Below are positions 17,384 through 27,124 of a stretch of DNA of 64,000 bases, piece after piece (position 1 is the stretch's first letter; every line of letters begins with the position of its first letter). The stretch comes from Pseudonocardia asaccharolytica DSM 44247 = NBRC 16224 (GTDB lineage Bacteria; Actinomycetota; Actinomycetes; Mycobacteriales; Pseudonocardiaceae). The notes under the pieces were generated by a model. The model did not search any database and was not told the origin of the DNA. It was given only the letters and a program-made list of their open reading frames with translations. The DNA lies in assembly GCF_000423625.1 (NCBI RefSeq), contig NZ_AUII01000011.1, forward strand, positions 1-64,000, given 5' to 3'. The translations under genes and the position numbers were made by a program.

Positions 17384-18064
17384 GTGAGTGGATCGGTGCC
17401 TCCGGCGGAGACGGCTTCCGGCGCCGGCCTGAGCTTCCGGGAGCGGATGGCAGGCCCGTTCGCCATGGGAGTCACCGATCCGCACGAGGGCGCGCGGGTG
17501 GGCAGGCGCACCGCATGGCGGCTGACCCTGCACGCAACGGTGACGATCGACGACGTCGCCGCGTTCGTCGCCGCGCCGCAGCACCCCGGCAGGCTCGCGG
17601 GAGAGATCGAGCTCCCCGGGATCGCCCGGCGGCTGCCGTTCCGCGACGGCCTGTTCCAGCTCTTCGCCCCGTCCGGGGAACCGGACCTGACCCTGTTCCG
17701 CTACGAGGCGCCGTTCGTGCTGCACAGCCGTCCGCACTACCTGGCCGGGCGCAAGAACGTCCGCGACGACCCCGGGCTCGACCTCTGGCCGGACACCACC
17801 AGCCTCGAGGTCCGCCTGCACAACGGCCCGGACGCGAGCGGCGAGATCGTGGGCGCGGGAATCCTCCGGCTCGGGGTCACCGACCTCGCCCGGCTGCTGC
17901 GGTCGATGCGGGTCCTGCACCCGCCGTCGCCCGTGCAGGGCGCGGCGGCGCTGGCCGGGTTCGCCGGCCTGTTCGCGCGCAACCTGTTCGACAGTTACGC
18001 GCTGCGGCCCCGGGCCCGGGCGGACCGGGCCCGCCGACCGCGGGACACGGGAGGGACCGGGTGA
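17384..18064 (+). CDS. Accessory domain protein of the cholesterol-oxidase-like system
   Basis: The 226-aa protein resembles the central segment that links the two enzymatic parts in long fused GMC oxidoreductases: RLTLHATVTIDDVAAFVAAP, LFRYEAPFV, HYLAGRKNVRDDPGLDLWPD. It has no catalytic motif I can recognise. GTG 17384 sits 1 bp after the hydrolase stop, and its stop overlaps the oxidoreductase start by GTGA. It is probably a structural partner of its neighbours, encoded separately here instead of within one polypeptide. Confidence 0.75.
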   Translation: MSGSVPPAETASGAGLSFRERMAGPFAMGVTDPHEGARVGRRTAWRLTLHATVTIDDVAAFVAAPQHPGRLAGEIELPGIARRLPFRDGLFQLFAPSGEPDLTLFRYEAPFVLHSRPHYLAGRKNVRDDPGLDLWPDTTSLEVRLHNGPDASGEIVGAGILRLGVTDLARLLRSMRVLHPPSPVQGAAALAGFAGLFARNLFDSYALRPRARADRARRPRDTGGTG

Positions 18065-19794
18065 GGAGCGCCCAGCCGGCACGGCCGGCCGAGCACGCCG
18101 ACACGGTCGTCGTCGGATCCGGTTTCGGCGGGTCGGTCGCCGCACACCGGCTCGCCGCGGCGGGCCGCGAGGTCGTCGTCCTCGAGCGGGGCCGCGCCTA
18201 CCCGCCCGGGACGTTTCCCCGCACCCCGCGGGAGGTCAGCCGCGCGTTCTGGGACCCGAGCGAGGGCTTGCACGGGATGTTCGACGTGTGGACGTTCCGC
18301 GGCTTCGACTCGCTGGTGTCCAGCGGGCTCGGCGGCGGCTCCCTGATCTACGCGAACGTGTTGCTGCGCAAGGACGAGCGCTGGTTCGTGCACGAGGACC
18401 CGCTGCCTCGCGGCGGGTACGAGGACTGGCCCGTCACCCGAGCGGAGCTGGATCCGCATTACGACGCCGTCGAGCGGATGCTCGGCGCCACCCCGTACCC
18501 GGTGGCGCATCCGGCCTTCGCCGGCACGCCGAAGACCGAGGCGATGCGGAGGGCCGCGGCCGACCTGGGGCTGGACTGGCAGCTCCCGCCGCTCGCCGTC
18601 ACCTTCGCGCCCCGGCCGGGCGCGGAACCAGGGCTCGGGCTGCCGATCGCCGAACCGGCGTTCGGCAACATCCACGGGCTGCCCCGCCGCACGTGCCGGC
18701 TCTGCGGCGAATGCGATATCGGCTGCAACGACGGCGCCAAGAACAGCCTCGACCACACCTACCTTTCCGCCGCGCAGGCCGACGGCGCCGACATCCGGAC
18801 GCGCTGCGAGGTACGCACGATCCGGCGGCGCGACGGTGGCGGCTACGAGGTCGGCTACGTCGTGCACGACCCGGCCATCGAGGGCCGCCGCACCGCCACC
18901 CGCGAGCTGCCCGAACACACGATCACCTGCGACCGGCTGGTGCTGGCCGCCGGCACGTACGGCACCACCTACCTGCTGCTGCGCAACCGCGAGACGCTGC
19001 CGGGTCTGAACCTGCGCGCCCTGGGCACCCGGTTCTGCGGCAATGGGGACCTGCTCACGTTCCTGCTGCCGCCCGACGACGACCGGACGGGGACCGTGTT
19101 CGACGCGAGCCGCGGCCCGGTCATCACCAGCGCGATCCGGGTCGGCGACGCGCGCGACGGTGGCGACGCGACCGGCCGCGGCGGCTACATCGAAGACGGC
19201 GGCTACCCCGGCTTCGCCGCCTGGCTCGTCGATTCGACCGATATGACCGGCAGGCTCTTCCGGACCGGCGAGTTCCTCGCGCGCTGGCTGCTGGGCTGGC
19301 TGCTGGGATGGGCGGACACCAGCCTGAGCCGGGAGGTCGCGCGGCTCATCGGCAACGGAACACTCGCCGCGGGGGCGCTGCCGCTGCTCGGCATGGGCCG
19401 CGACGTCCCCGACGGGGTGATGGGCCTGCGGGGCAACAGGCTGGACGTCAACTGGACGACCGCGACGAGCGCCGAGTACTTCGCCCGGACCCGGGAGGTC
19501 ATGCATGGCATCGCGGAGACGCTCGGCAGTCGGTACGTCGACAACCCGATGTGGTTCTTCCGCCGGGTGGTGACGGTCCACCCGCTCGGCGGTGCGCCGA
19601 TGAGCCACCGGTCCGGCGACGGGGTGTGCGACGGGTACGGCAGGGTGTGGAACCTGCCAGGGCTCTCCATCGCCGACGGTGCCGTCCTGCCCGGCCCGGT
19701 CGGGGCCAACCCCTCGCTCACCATCGCGGCACTGGCCGATCGGATGTGCACCCGGATGCTCGAGGATCGCGATGGGGCGGGTGAGCCCGGATGA
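18061..19794 (+). CDS. GMC-family FAD oxidoreductase (cholesterol-oxidase-like)
   Basis: The 577-aa flavoenzyme has the dinucleotide-binding motif VVVGSGFGGSVAAHRLA at the N-terminus, the GMC signature region GLGGGSLIYANVLL, a Cys-rich segment CRLCGECDIGCNDGAKNS typical of this subfamily, and the C-terminal active-site region VHPLGGAPMSH...GANPSLTIAALADRM. It probably oxidises an alcohol, perhaps of a sterol, to a ketone with FAD. GTG 18061 overlaps the previous stop, and the stop overlaps the next start (ATGA), giving a tightly coupled four-gene operon. Substrate is not determined by sequence. Confidence 0.88.
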   Translation: MRSAQPARPAEHADTVVVGSGFGGSVAAHRLAAAGREVVVLERGRAYPPGTFPRTPREVSRAFWDPSEGLHGMFDVWTFRGFDSLVSSGLGGGSLIYANVLLRKDERWFVHEDPLPRGGYEDWPVTRAELDPHYDAVERMLGATPYPVAHPAFAGTPKTEAMRRAAADLGLDWQLPPLAVTFAPRPGAEPGLGLPIAEPAFGNIHGLPRRTCRLCGECDIGCNDGAKNSLDHTYLSAAQADGADIRTRCEVRTIRRRDGGGYEVGYVVHDPAIEGRRTATRELPEHTITCDRLVLAAGTYGTTYLLLRNRETLPGLNLRALGTRFCGNGDLLTFLLPPDDDRTGTVFDASRGPVITSAIRVGDARDGGDATGRGGYIEDGGYPGFAAWLVDSTDMTGRLFRTGEFLARWLLGWLLGWADTSLSREVARLIGNGTLAAGALPLLGMGRDVPDGVMGLRGNRLDVNWTTATSAEYFARTREVMHGIAETLGSRYVDNPMWFFRRVVTVHPLGGAPMSHRSGDGVCDGYGRVWNLPGLSIADGAVLPGPVGANPSLTIAALADRMCTRMLEDRDGAGEPG

Positions 19795-20780
19795 CCCGGA
19801 TCGCCGTCGCGATCGTGCACGGCATCGAGATCGCCGACCCTGCCTTCGCGGCGACGCCGACGCGGCTGCTGCGCGAGGGCTTCGCCCGCGAGCTCGGCGT
19901 GGGGGTGGCCGACACCGAGGACATGCTGGTCGTCGAGCCCGTGCACTGGGCGCCGCACCTGGAAGAGCGCCAGCGCGAGCTGTTCGCGAGGATCTACCCC
20001 GGGCAGACCGGGCCGTCCTTCGTCGACGAGCTGAGCAGGCTCATCAAGATGATCAACGCGGGTTCGGTGGCGGCGCTGGTTCCGTTCGCCGCCTCGCTCC
20101 TCAACCCGATCCGCTGCGGCCTGCGCGCGCTGCGCTACCCGGCGGCGCGCTGGATGGTGCTCCACTTCGTGGGCGACGCCATCGCCTACGACCGGACCGC
20201 GGGCGCGGCCAACTACACCGCCATTCACGAGACCTTCGCCCGCGGCCTCGCGGCGCTGGCCCGCCGCGCGGGCGAGGGCGCCCCGCTGTGCGTCATCGCT
20301 CATTCCTTCGGCACCGTGCTGGCCAGCGACTACGTCTATGACCAGCAGCAGTCCGCCCAGGGCAGGGCGCTCGTCGCACCGGCCGTGGCGGCCGCCGCGG
20401 GTCCCGCCCCGCTCGCCCGCGGGGAGACGCTCGGGTGGTTCTACACGATGGGTAGCCCGCTGGCGCTGTGGAGTCTGCGCTATCCGGCCGCCGAGCTCGA
20501 CCGGCCCATCGGCTTCCCCGGAGGGGCGCTGGCCGACCGGTACCCGGCGTTGCCGGGCGAGTGGGTCAACTTCTACGACGCGGACGACGTCCTCGCCTAC
20601 CCGCTGACCGGCCTCAGCCCGGAGTACGGGCGTGTCGTCGAGGACCGGGCCGTCTCGCTGCACGGATGGAACCCGATCTTCGCCACGCCCCTGGCCCACC
20701 CGTACTACTGGACGGACCGGTCGGTCATGCGGCGGATCGCACGCTCGCTCGCGGCCGGGTGGCGGCTGCTGGGTGAGTGA
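19791..20780 (+). CDS. Alpha/beta-hydrolase-like protein
   Basis: The 329-aa protein starts with VAIVHGIEIADP and has a nucleophile-elbow-like LCVIAHSFGTVLASDYV and a later MGSPLALWSLRYP, the pattern of lipase-like or esterase-like folds. The C-terminal LHGWNPIFATPLAHPYYW may supply the catalytic His. It is the last gene of the oxidoreductase operon, overlapping it by ATGA. Substrate is unknown. It runs convergently into the next hydrolase gene, with 12 bp between the stops. Confidence 0.75.
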   Translation: MTRIAVAIVHGIEIADPAFAATPTRLLREGFARELGVGVADTEDMLVVEPVHWAPHLEERQRELFARIYPGQTGPSFVDELSRLIKMINAGSVAALVPFAASLLNPIRCGLRALRYPAARWMVLHFVGDAIAYDRTAGAANYTAIHETFARGLAALARRAGEGAPLCVIAHSFGTVLASDYVYDQQQSAQGRALVAPAVAAAAGPAPLARGETLGWFYTMGSPLALWSLRYPAAELDRPIGFPGGALADRYPALPGEWVNFYDADDVLAYPLTGLSPEYGRVVEDRAVSLHGWNPIFATPLAHPYYWTDRSVMRRIARSLAAGWRLLGE

Positions 20781-20792
20781 CCCGGCGGACCT

Positions 20793-21650
20793 TCAACCCA
20801 CCCGGTCGGCCAGGTCGATGACGGCGCCGATGAGGCGGGGACCGTCCAGCAGCGCCCGGTCGTTGTGATCGGCGCCGGCCACCTCGACGAGGCGGACGGG
20901 CCCGCCCGCGGCCGCGGCCACCGCGCGGCTCTGCGCGGGCAGGACGATCCGGTCCGCCGACCCGTACACGACGGTCGTCGGCACGGGTATGGCGCGCAGC
21001 CGGTCGGCGAGCAGGTAGTGCTCGCGCAGCAGGACGTTCACCGGCAGGAACGGATAGTGCGCGCGGGCGACCGCCGCGAGGTCGGTGAAGGGGGAGCGCA
21101 GCACCAGCCCGGCGGGCGGATGTTCGGTGGCGAGCTCGGTGACCACGGCCGCGCCGAGGCTCTCCCCGTAGTACACGATCCGCTCGGGCGCCACCCCGGC
21201 ATCCTGGACCAGGAACCGGTGCGCGGCGCGCGCGTCGAGCGCCAGCCCCGCCTCGGTCGGGGAGCCGGGGTTGCCGCCGTAGCCGCGGTAGTCGAACAGC
21301 AGCACCGAGAGTCCGGCTTGCGCGAGCGCGGCGGCGAGCGGGGCGCGCATCGACCTGTCGCCGGCGTTCCCGTTGGCGACCAGCACGGTCAGGTCGCGAC
21401 CAGGGTGGCCCGCCGGCACGAACCACGCCCCGAGATCGAGCCCGTCGGCGGTCGGAACGGTGACGTCCCGGGCGCCCGGGAGCACCTGGACGGCCCGCGG
21501 CACCGGCGAACCGGTCTGCGGGAAGTAGATCAGCTGCCGTTGCCCGGCCCAGAACGCGGTGAGGCCCAGCGCGATGACCACGATGACCGCACCCGCCGTG
21601 CCGAGAAGCATGCGCCTCCACCGTCCGCCGATCAGCCCGCGCCCGGCCAC
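20793..21650 (-). CDS. Membrane-anchored alpha/beta hydrolase (ABHD13/BEM46-like)
   Basis: The 285-aa protein has one N-terminal membrane segment (LLGTAGAVIVVIALGLTAFW) followed by an alpha/beta hydrolase domain: LFDYRGYGGNPGSPTE, nucleophile elbow YYGESLGAAVV, LRSPFTDLAAVA, acid in VVYGSADRIV and His in VAGADHNDR. The layout matches the BEM46/ABHD13 type of serine hydrolase exposed at the membrane. It follows the acyltransferase gene by 43 bp on the same strand. Substrate is unknown. Confidence 0.88.
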   Translation of the reverse strand: MAGRGLIGGRWRRMLLGTAGAVIVVIALGLTAFWAGQRQLIYFPQTGSPVPRAVQVLPGARDVTVPTADGLDLGAWFVPAGHPGRDLTVLVANGNAGDRSMRAPLAAALAQAGLSVLLFDYRGYGGNPGSPTEAGLALDARAAHRFLVQDAGVAPERIVYYGESLGAAVVTELATEHPPAGLVLRSPFTDLAAVARAHYPFLPVNVLLREHYLLADRLRAIPVPTTVVYGSADRIVLPAQSRAVAAAAGGPVRLVEVAGADHNDRALLDGPRLIGAVIDLADRVG

Positions 21651-21692
21651 GTCGTCCCTCCACGCCCGAACGTAGCGCAGACAAGGGCTCGG

Positions 21693-22853
21693 TCAGCCGT
21701 TGCCCGTGGTCAGCGGCCGTCGAACCGAGCCGGTCTCCGCGCGGGCGAAGAGCGCGACCAGACCGGCGAGCACGACGGCCGGCACCGCCAGCCACAGCGG
21801 CCGCTGGGCCCACCAGGCGGCGGTCGGCTCGGGGTGGATCGGGAGCCCGGCCGCCTGGACGACGACGAGCGTCACCAGCATCGCCGTCATCTGCCACAGG
21901 AACACCGTCATGGCCACCGCGTTGACCGCGACCACCGCCCGCCACACCCTTCGCCGTCGAATCCAGGCCGACAGCAGCGGGCGCAGCAGCGCGACCACAC
22001 CGAGCTGGAACACCGCCAGCGCCGCGATACCCGCCGTGGTGGGGTACATGTGGCTGAGCCCGGCGCCCTCGGTGGCGACCATCGAGGCCGGGTAGACCTC
22101 GAGCGCGGCCACGACGACCAGGCCGGCGAGGCCGGCCACGGCCGGCGCGCAGCGCCGGTGCGGGGACTCGAGCATCCCGTCGCGCCACAGGTAGCCGAGC
22201 TGGTGCACGAACACCCACACCAGGACGGTGTTGACCACGCCGAAGGCTTCCAGGCCGGCGCCGAACCGCGCCATGTCGACGGCGACCACGACCGCGCCGA
22301 GCAGCGCCACGACCGGCCCGGCCGCCCGTCGATGGGCCGCGGCGGTCAACGGCACGAGCAGCACCACCCACAGGTAGGCGGCCAGGAACCACAGCGGCGT
22401 GACGAGGATCAGGCCGTAGGACAACACGCCCGGGTAGCCCGGCACCGCGATCGCGGCCACGGCCTCGATCACCGCCCAGACCGCAAGGAACACCGCGGCC
22501 GGGCGCAGCAGCCGGGCCAGCCGCCTGCGCAGGAACGGCCCTGCGCGATGCTCGGCCCGATCCCAGGCGACGAGGTTGGCGAAGCCGCCGATCAGGAAGA
22601 ACACCGGCATGACCTGCAGCAGCCAGGTGGCCGGCCAGGCCAGCGGAATGTCGGCGATCGGGTTCGCCATGACGTACTGACCGTCGTGGCGGCGGATGAC
22701 CGACAGGGCCCAGTGCCAGCCGACGACCACGCCGATGCACAACGCCCGCAACAGGTCGACGGTGAGGTCCCGGGAGGCGGGGGTCTCCGCGACGCGACGG
22801 TCCAGCGCCCGGCGCGCCGCGCGGACCGGAGTCGGGCGGGTCATCAGGCTCAT
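21693..22853 (-). CDS. Acyltransferase 3 family membrane protein
   Basis: The 386-aa polytopic protein has about ten hydrophobic segments and the family's opening LTVDLLRALCIGVVVGWHWALS with the conserved His, then MPVFFLIGGFANL and RRRLARLLRP. Such proteins transfer acyl groups to cell-surface carbohydrates or lipids. ATG 22853 overlaps the frdD stop by one base (TGATG), so it is cotranscribed with fumarate reductase, an unexpected neighbour. No functional link is evident from sequence. Confidence 0.88.
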   Translation of the reverse strand: MSLMTRPTPVRAARRALDRRVAETPASRDLTVDLLRALCIGVVVGWHWALSVIRRHDGQYVMANPIADIPLAWPATWLLQVMPVFFLIGGFANLVAWDRAEHRAGPFLRRRLARLLRPAAVFLAVWAVIEAVAAIAVPGYPGVLSYGLILVTPLWFLAAYLWVVLLVPLTAAAHRRAAGPVVALLGAVVVAVDMARFGAGLEAFGVVNTVLVWVFVHQLGYLWRDGMLESPHRRCAPAVAGLAGLVVVAALEVYPASMVATEGAGLSHMYPTTAGIAALAVFQLGVVALLRPLLSAWIRRRRVWRAVVAVNAVAMTVFLWQMTAMLVTLVVVQAAGLPIHPEPTAAWWAQRPLWLAVPAVVLAGLVALFARAETGSVRRPLTTGNG

Positions 22854-23203
22854 CAGAACAGCACGATCGCGGCCCAGACGGAGCCGGCGAGCGCCCCGCC
22901 GTAACACAGCAGGTTGATCGGCACGCTCAGGCGCTTGAGCCGCAGGCCGTCGTAGAGGGTGTAGCGGAACCGGTGCGCCCAGTGCAGCAGCGCCAGCATG
23001 CACAACCCGAGCAGCACGACCTTGGTGAGCGGATGGCCCAGCACGGCCGCCAGGTGGGCATGCTCGGGAACCAGCAGACCCAGCGGGAACAGGACACCGG
23101 ACAGCAGCAGCAGCACCGGGACGAGCAGCGCGGACACCACGCCGCCCGCGCTGAACAGCAACCAGGCCATCGCCTCCGAGGACGATCGTTTTGCCATCGT
23201 CAT
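22853..23203 (-). CDS. frdD: Fumarate reductase membrane subunit FrdD
   Basis: The 116-aa protein has three hydrophobic segments and the FrdD-like VKVVLLG/HWAHRFRYTLYDGL region. Together with FrdC it would bind quinone and anchor FrdAB in the membrane. ATG 23203 overlaps the frdC stop (TGATG). It is short but of normal length for the family. Confidence 0.88.
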   Translation of the reverse strand: MTMAKRSSSEAMAWLLFSAGGVVSALLVPVLLLLSGVLFPLGLLVPEHAHLAAVLGHPLTKVVLLGLCMLALLHWAHRFRYTLYDGLRLKRLSVPINLLCYGGALAGSVWAAIVLF

Positions 23204-23634
23204 CAGCCCACCACGAGCCACGCCACCAGAGCGGAGACCACCAGCCACGCGGTGAAATGGCCCGCCGCGACGATCCGGGAGGGCAGCCGTCGCCCGTGCA
23301 ACCGGACCACCATGGCCTTGGGCGCGAGGTTGAACCAGGTGATCGCGTGCAGGACCACGAAGGCCAGCGCGACGAGATTGAGCACCAGCATCCCCGGCTG
23401 GCCGCTCCACTGCAGAAACCCCTGGTAGGCGTCGTTGCCCCGGTGGACGGCCGCGACCAGCAACAGCAGGTACACCACGAACCAGGCGACGAAGACGCAG
23501 GACAGCTCGCGCAGCACGAACAGCAGGTAGGACCGGCGACGCACCCACCAGAACACCGATGTCCGCGGCCGGTACGGCCCGGCGGGCAGCGGATGCGCGC
23601 CCTGCGCCGGGGACTCGCGCGTCAGCTCGCTCAT
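23203..23634 (-). CDS. frdC: Fumarate reductase membrane subunit FrdC
   Basis: The 143-aa protein shows three membrane segments, preceded by [20 protein letters not shown], and contains [17 protein letters not shown] with a His typical of the FrdC quinone/helix region. ATG 23632-23634 overlaps the frdB stop by ATGA. It is the first of two membrane anchors in a type-D quinol:fumarate reductase. Confidence 0.88.
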   Translation of the reverse strand: MSELTRESPAQGAHPLPAGPYRPRTSVFWWVRRRSYLLFVLRELSCVFVAWFVVYLLLLVAAVHRGNDAYQGFLQWSGQPGMLVLNLVALAFVVLHAITWFNLAPKAMVVRLHGRRLPSRIVAAGHFTAWLVVSALVAWLVVG

Positions 23635-24374
23635 CGCGCAGCCCACGGCATCAGGACCGATCGCAGCGTCCGGGTCGCCGCCGTGAGCTTGTAGCGCTGG
23701 ATGGCGCCGGCCGGGTCCACCCCCTTGGGGCAGGCGCTGGTGCATTCGCCGACGTACGTGCAGGCCCACACCCCTTGGGCGGTGGCGAGCAGGTCCAGCC
23801 GCTGGTGCGCGCCCTGGTCGCGGGAGTCGAGGTTGTAGCGCTGGGCGAGCGCGATCGCCGCCGGGCCGAGGAAGTCCGGTTCAAGCGCGTACACCGGACA
23901 GGCCGCGTAGCAGAGCATGCAGTTGATGCACATGCTGTACTGCTGGTACTCGGCCAGTTGGGCGGGTGTTTGCAGGAACTCGACGTCGTCGACTCCCTGC
24001 TCGTCCTCCCGCACCAGCCACGGCTTCACCGCGGGCAGCTTGCGCAGGAAGTCCTCGATCTCGACGACGAGGTCGCGGACGACCGGGAAGTTCGCCAACG
24101 GCTCGATGCGGATGGGCCCCGGCGCGTAGTCGGTGAGGAAGGTGCCGCAGGTCAGCACCGGGTTCCCGTTGACGGTCATGCCGCAGCTGCCGCAGATACC
24201 CATCCGGCACGACCAGCGGAACGACAACGTGCCGTCGAGCCGGTCCTTGATGTAGTTCAGGCCGTCGAGGACCGCCCACTCCTCGCGCAGTGGGACCACG
24301 TACTCCTGCGTCGTCGGTGCGGCGTCCGCGTCGGGCCGGTAGCGGGCGACCTGCAGCGTGATCGTGTCGGGCAT
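23631..24374 (-). CDS. frdB: Fumarate reductase iron-sulfur subunit
   Basis: The 247-aa subunit carries three Fe-S binding regions in order: [2Fe-2S] [19 protein letters not shown] with a later Cys, [4Fe-4S] [14 protein letters not shown] and [3Fe-4S] [14 protein letters not shown]. It would carry electrons between quinol in FrdCD and the flavin of FrdA. It begins 4 bp after frdA and is fully typical in length. Confidence 0.95.
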   Translation of the reverse strand: MPDTITLQVARYRPDADAAPTTQEYVVPLREEWAVLDGLNYIKDRLDGTLSFRWSCRMGICGSCGMTVNGNPVLTCGTFLTDYAPGPIRIEPLANFPVVRDLVVEIEDFLRKLPAVKPWLVREDEQGVDDVEFLQTPAQLAEYQQYSMCINCMLCYAACPVYALEPDFLGPAAIALAQRYNLDSRDQGAHQRLDLLATAQGVWACTYVGECTSACPKGVDPAGAIQRYKLTAATRTLRSVLMPWAAR

Positions 24375-24378
24375 GCGC

Positions 24379-26118
24379 TCACCTCCCGTAGACCCGTTCG
24401 CCGGGCGGCCAGCGGGTGATCGTCACCGGCAGGTGGTCGACGCGCGGGGAGCCGGTCGGGTTGCGCGAGACCAGCGAATGCGCCAGGTACCGCGCGTCGT
24501 CGCGGTTCGGGAAGTCCGTGCGCTGGTGCGCGCCGCGTGACTCCTCCCGGCGCAGCGCGCAGGCCAGCATGGTCTCCGAGACGTCGAGCATGGCCTCCAG
24601 CTCCAGCGCCGCGACCAGCTCGGTGTTGAAGACCCGGCTGGTGTCCTCGACCGTGGCCTTGCCGAGGCGTTCCCGTAGTTCACGGAGTCTGTCCGCGCCC
24701 TTGACGATCGACTCGGCCTCGCGGTAGATGCCCGCGCTGCCCTCCATCGTGTGCTGCATCTCGGTGCGGATCTCAGCGATCCGCTCCCGGCCGTCCCGGC
24801 GCGCCAGCAGGTCGTGCTCCAGCCGCCGCCGCTCGTCGGCGACCCGGGATCGGACGACGGGACCGGGACGGCCGCGATGGGCGGCGGCGAACTCGGCGGC
24901 CGCGATCCCGGCCCGGCGTCCGAAGACCAGCAGCTCCGGCAGCGAGTTGGAGCCCAGCCGGTTGGCCCCGTTGATGCTCACGCAGGCGACCTCGCCCGCC
25001 GCATACAGGCCGGGGAGCCCGGTGGCGCCGTCGAGGTCGGTGTGGACGCCGCCCATCATGTAGTGCTGGACCGGCCGCACCGGGATCAGCTCGTGCACCG
25101 GGTCGATGCGCTCGTAGCTCAGGCACAGCTCGCGCACGAACGGCAGCTTGCTGTCGATCATCGCCGCTCCGAGGTGGCGCAGGTCCAGATACACAACCGG
25201 ACCGTAGGGGGTGTCGACGGTGCGGCCCTTCTCCTGCTCATGGACGAACGCCTGGGACAGCCGGTCGCGGGGACCGAGCTCCATGCTGCGCAGCACCGGC
25301 GTGGGTGACGGGGTGCCCAGGTCGTAGTCCTGCAGGTAGCGGTAGCCGTCCTTGTTGATCAGCCAGCCGCCCTCCGCGCGGGCCGCCTCGGTGATCAGGA
25401 TGCCGGTGAAGGGCAGGCCGGTCGGGTGGTACTGGACGAACTCCATATCCTTGAGCGGGGCGCCCGCGCGATAGGCCAGCGCCATTCCGTCACCGGTCTT
25501 GATGTTGCCGTTGGTGGTGAACGGGAACACCCGCCCGCACCCGCCCGTGCACAGCACGACAGCCCGTCCGGTGATCGCCTCGACCCGGCCGGTGGCCAGC
25601 TCGATGCCGACGACACCGTGCACCCGGTCCTCGTCGACCAGCAGCGTGGTCACGTACCACTCGTCGTACCGGGCGATCTGCGCGTATTTCAGCGAGGTCT
25701 GGAACAGCGTGTGCAGCAGGTGGAAACCGGTCTTGTCGGCGGCGAACCAGGTGCGCATCTTCCGCATGCCCCCGAACGCGCGGACCGCGACCTCGCCGTC
25801 GGGCAGGCGGCTCCACGGGCAGCCCCAGTGCTCCAGGGCCAGCAGCTCGCGCGGCGCCTCGGCGACGAACGCCTCGACCGCGTCCTGGTCGGCCAGCCAG
25901 TCGCTGCCCGAGACGGTGTCGTGGGCGTGCTCGTCGAGGGTGTCACCGGTCGCGATGACCGCCGCGGCGCCGCCCTCGGCCGAGACCGTGTGGCTGCGCA
26001 TCGGGTAGACCTTGGACACAACCGCCACACGCAGCCGGGGGCTGGTCTGCGCGATCGCGATGGCCGCGCGCAGCCCGGCGCCGCCACCGCCCACCACCAC
26101 GACATCGTGGTCCACCAT
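24379..26118 (-). CDS. frdA: Fumarate reductase flavoprotein subunit
   Basis: The 579-aa subunit binds covalent FAD and interconverts fumarate and succinate. Visible features are the Rossmann motif [15 protein letters not shown], the flavin-linking His43 in [10 protein letters not shown], the substrate region [20 protein letters not shown] and [19 protein letters not shown]. The FrdCD-type two-anchor organisation points to fumarate reductase more than succinate dehydrogenase, although reversibility cannot be judged from sequence. A Cys-rich small gene ends 18 bp upstream and probably opens the operon. Confidence 0.95.
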   Translation of the reverse strand: MVDHDVVVVGGGGAGLRAAIAIAQTSPRLRVAVVSKVYPMRSHTVSAEGGAAAVIATGDTLDEHAHDTVSGSDWLADQDAVEAFVAEAPRELLALEHWGCPWSRLPDGEVAVRAFGGMRKMRTWFAADKTGFHLLHTLFQTSLKYAQIARYDEWYVTTLLVDEDRVHGVVGIELATGRVEAITGRAVVLCTGGCGRVFPFTTNGNIKTGDGMALAYRAGAPLKDMEFVQYHPTGLPFTGILITEAARAEGGWLINKDGYRYLQDYDLGTPSPTPVLRSMELGPRDRLSQAFVHEQEKGRTVDTPYGPVVYLDLRHLGAAMIDSKLPFVRELCLSYERIDPVHELIPVRPVQHYMMGGVHTDLDGATGLPGLYAAGEVACVSINGANRLGSNSLPELLVFGRRAGIAAAEFAAAHRGRPGPVVRSRVADERRRLEHDLLARRDGRERIAEIRTEMQHTMEGSAGIYREAESIVKGADRLRELRERLGKATVEDTSRVFNTELVAALELEAMLDVSETMLACALRREESRGAHQRTDFPNRDDARYLAHSLVSRNPTGSPRVDHLPVTITRWPPGERVYGR

Positions 26119-26136
26119 GTCCGGGCCCGCCCCGGC

Positions 26137-26370
26137 TCATTCGGCGTGTTCGGCGGACAGCTGGTTCAGCAGCACCCGGCCGTCGTGCCGGATGACCCGG
26201 GTGCGGCAGCTGCCGTCGTGGAACTGGTGCGAGATTGAGTGACAGCCGCAGTCGTAGCGGACGTCGTCGCACAGCATCCCGGAGCCGTCGTCCTCGTGAT
26301 AGCGGCTGCCGCTCACCCGCTTTCCGCAGGGGGCCTGCTCCTTGGCGAATCCGGTGCTCGTACCGACCAC
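26137..26370 (-). CDS. Cys/His-rich 77-aa protein leading the frd operon
   Basis: I do not recognise a named family. GTG 26368-26370 is well supported by GAGGAGG six bases upstream. The protein has Cys15, Cys34, Cys41, Cys43 and Cys55 with nearby His residues (CDDVRYDCGCHSISHQFHDG), which looks like a metal site. It ends LLNQLSAEHAE. With only an 18-bp gap before frdA it is probably cotranscribed with frdABCD; an assembly or metal-handling role is a guess. Longer in-frame starts exist upstream but lack this ribosome site. Confidence 0.65.
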   Translation of the reverse strand: MVGTSTGFAKEQAPCGKRVSGSRYHEDDGSGMLCDDVRYDCGCHSISHQFHDGSCRTRVIRHDGRVLLNQLSAEHAE

Positions 26371-26501
26371 GGCCCACCTCCTCACAGCGGGGCCGATCGG
26401 CTCCAGGCGCGGCGCGGGGGTCGTGGTGGAGTGAACGGCCTCGAGTGACGCGTCCGTTCCACATGGCACAACTTCCGGGCGGCCGAGTCAAGCACGAATC
26501 G

Positions 26502-27095
26502 CTAGGGCCGGGTGAGCAGACGGGTGAGCAGCTCCAGTTGGGCGTCCGCTTCGCCGGGCCGGAGCCGGACGGTGTAGGGCGGAAGCGGCGGGAAGTACAG
26601 GGCGGTGATTGTTCCGGCCAGCGGCCGCAGCTGCGCGATCCGCCCGTGCGGGGACTCCTCGAGGCGGATCTCGGTGAGCTCGGCGCGCGCGATCAGCGGC
26701 CGTAGCGCGGGGTCCGAGCTGAGCGCGTCCGCCCATCCCCGGGCCTTTTCGCTCTTTGATCTCGGGACGAATCGGCCGGGGCGCCCGAAGCGATAGCCGA
26801 GCGGGGTGATCGGTCGGCGTATCCCCTCGTTCTTCCCGGCCCACAGGGTGTCGATGAGGGCACCGAAGATTCGGAAGGAGGTCGCAAAGCTCACCTCGAT
26901 GGTGATGTCCTGACCGATCTGGCCGCGGGCGTAGCGGTATTGCGGTTCCACAACGGGGTGCAGTCCGGCCCGGCGCATGGCCTCGACGGCGACCTCGAGA
27001 ATCGTCTGGCGGCGTCCCTCGTAGAGCAGCGAAACGCGGTGTCGGAGCGACAACGGCGCCAGCGGCCCCGGCGGGTGCTCGGATGATTGGCTCAT
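26502..27095 (-). CDS. Unknown 197-aa protein downstream of amine permease
   Basis: No family is recognised. The protein starts MSQSSEHPPGP and appears to be a mixed alpha/beta soluble protein: VAVEAMRRAGLHPVVEPQYR, TIEVSFATSFRIFGALIDTL and a C-terminal PYTVRLRPGEADAQLELLTR. No membrane segment or metal motif is seen. It begins 29 bp after the APC permease and is the third gene on this strand after copper amine oxidase and permease, so it is likely part of the amine-use operon. In-frame sequence extends a little upstream and the start is uncertain. Confidence 0.65.
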   Translation of the reverse strand: MSQSSEHPPGPLAPLSLRHRVSLLYEGRRQTILEVAVEAMRRAGLHPVVEPQYRYARGQIGQDITIEVSFATSFRIFGALIDTLWAGKNEGIRRPITPLGYRFGRPGRFVPRSKSEKARGWADALSSDPALRPLIARAELTEIRLEESPHGRIAQLRPLAGTITALYFPPLPPYTVRLRPGEADAQLELLTRLLTRP

Positions 27096-27124
27096 CGGTT
27101 TTGTCGTGATCGGTTCCGTTGCGG

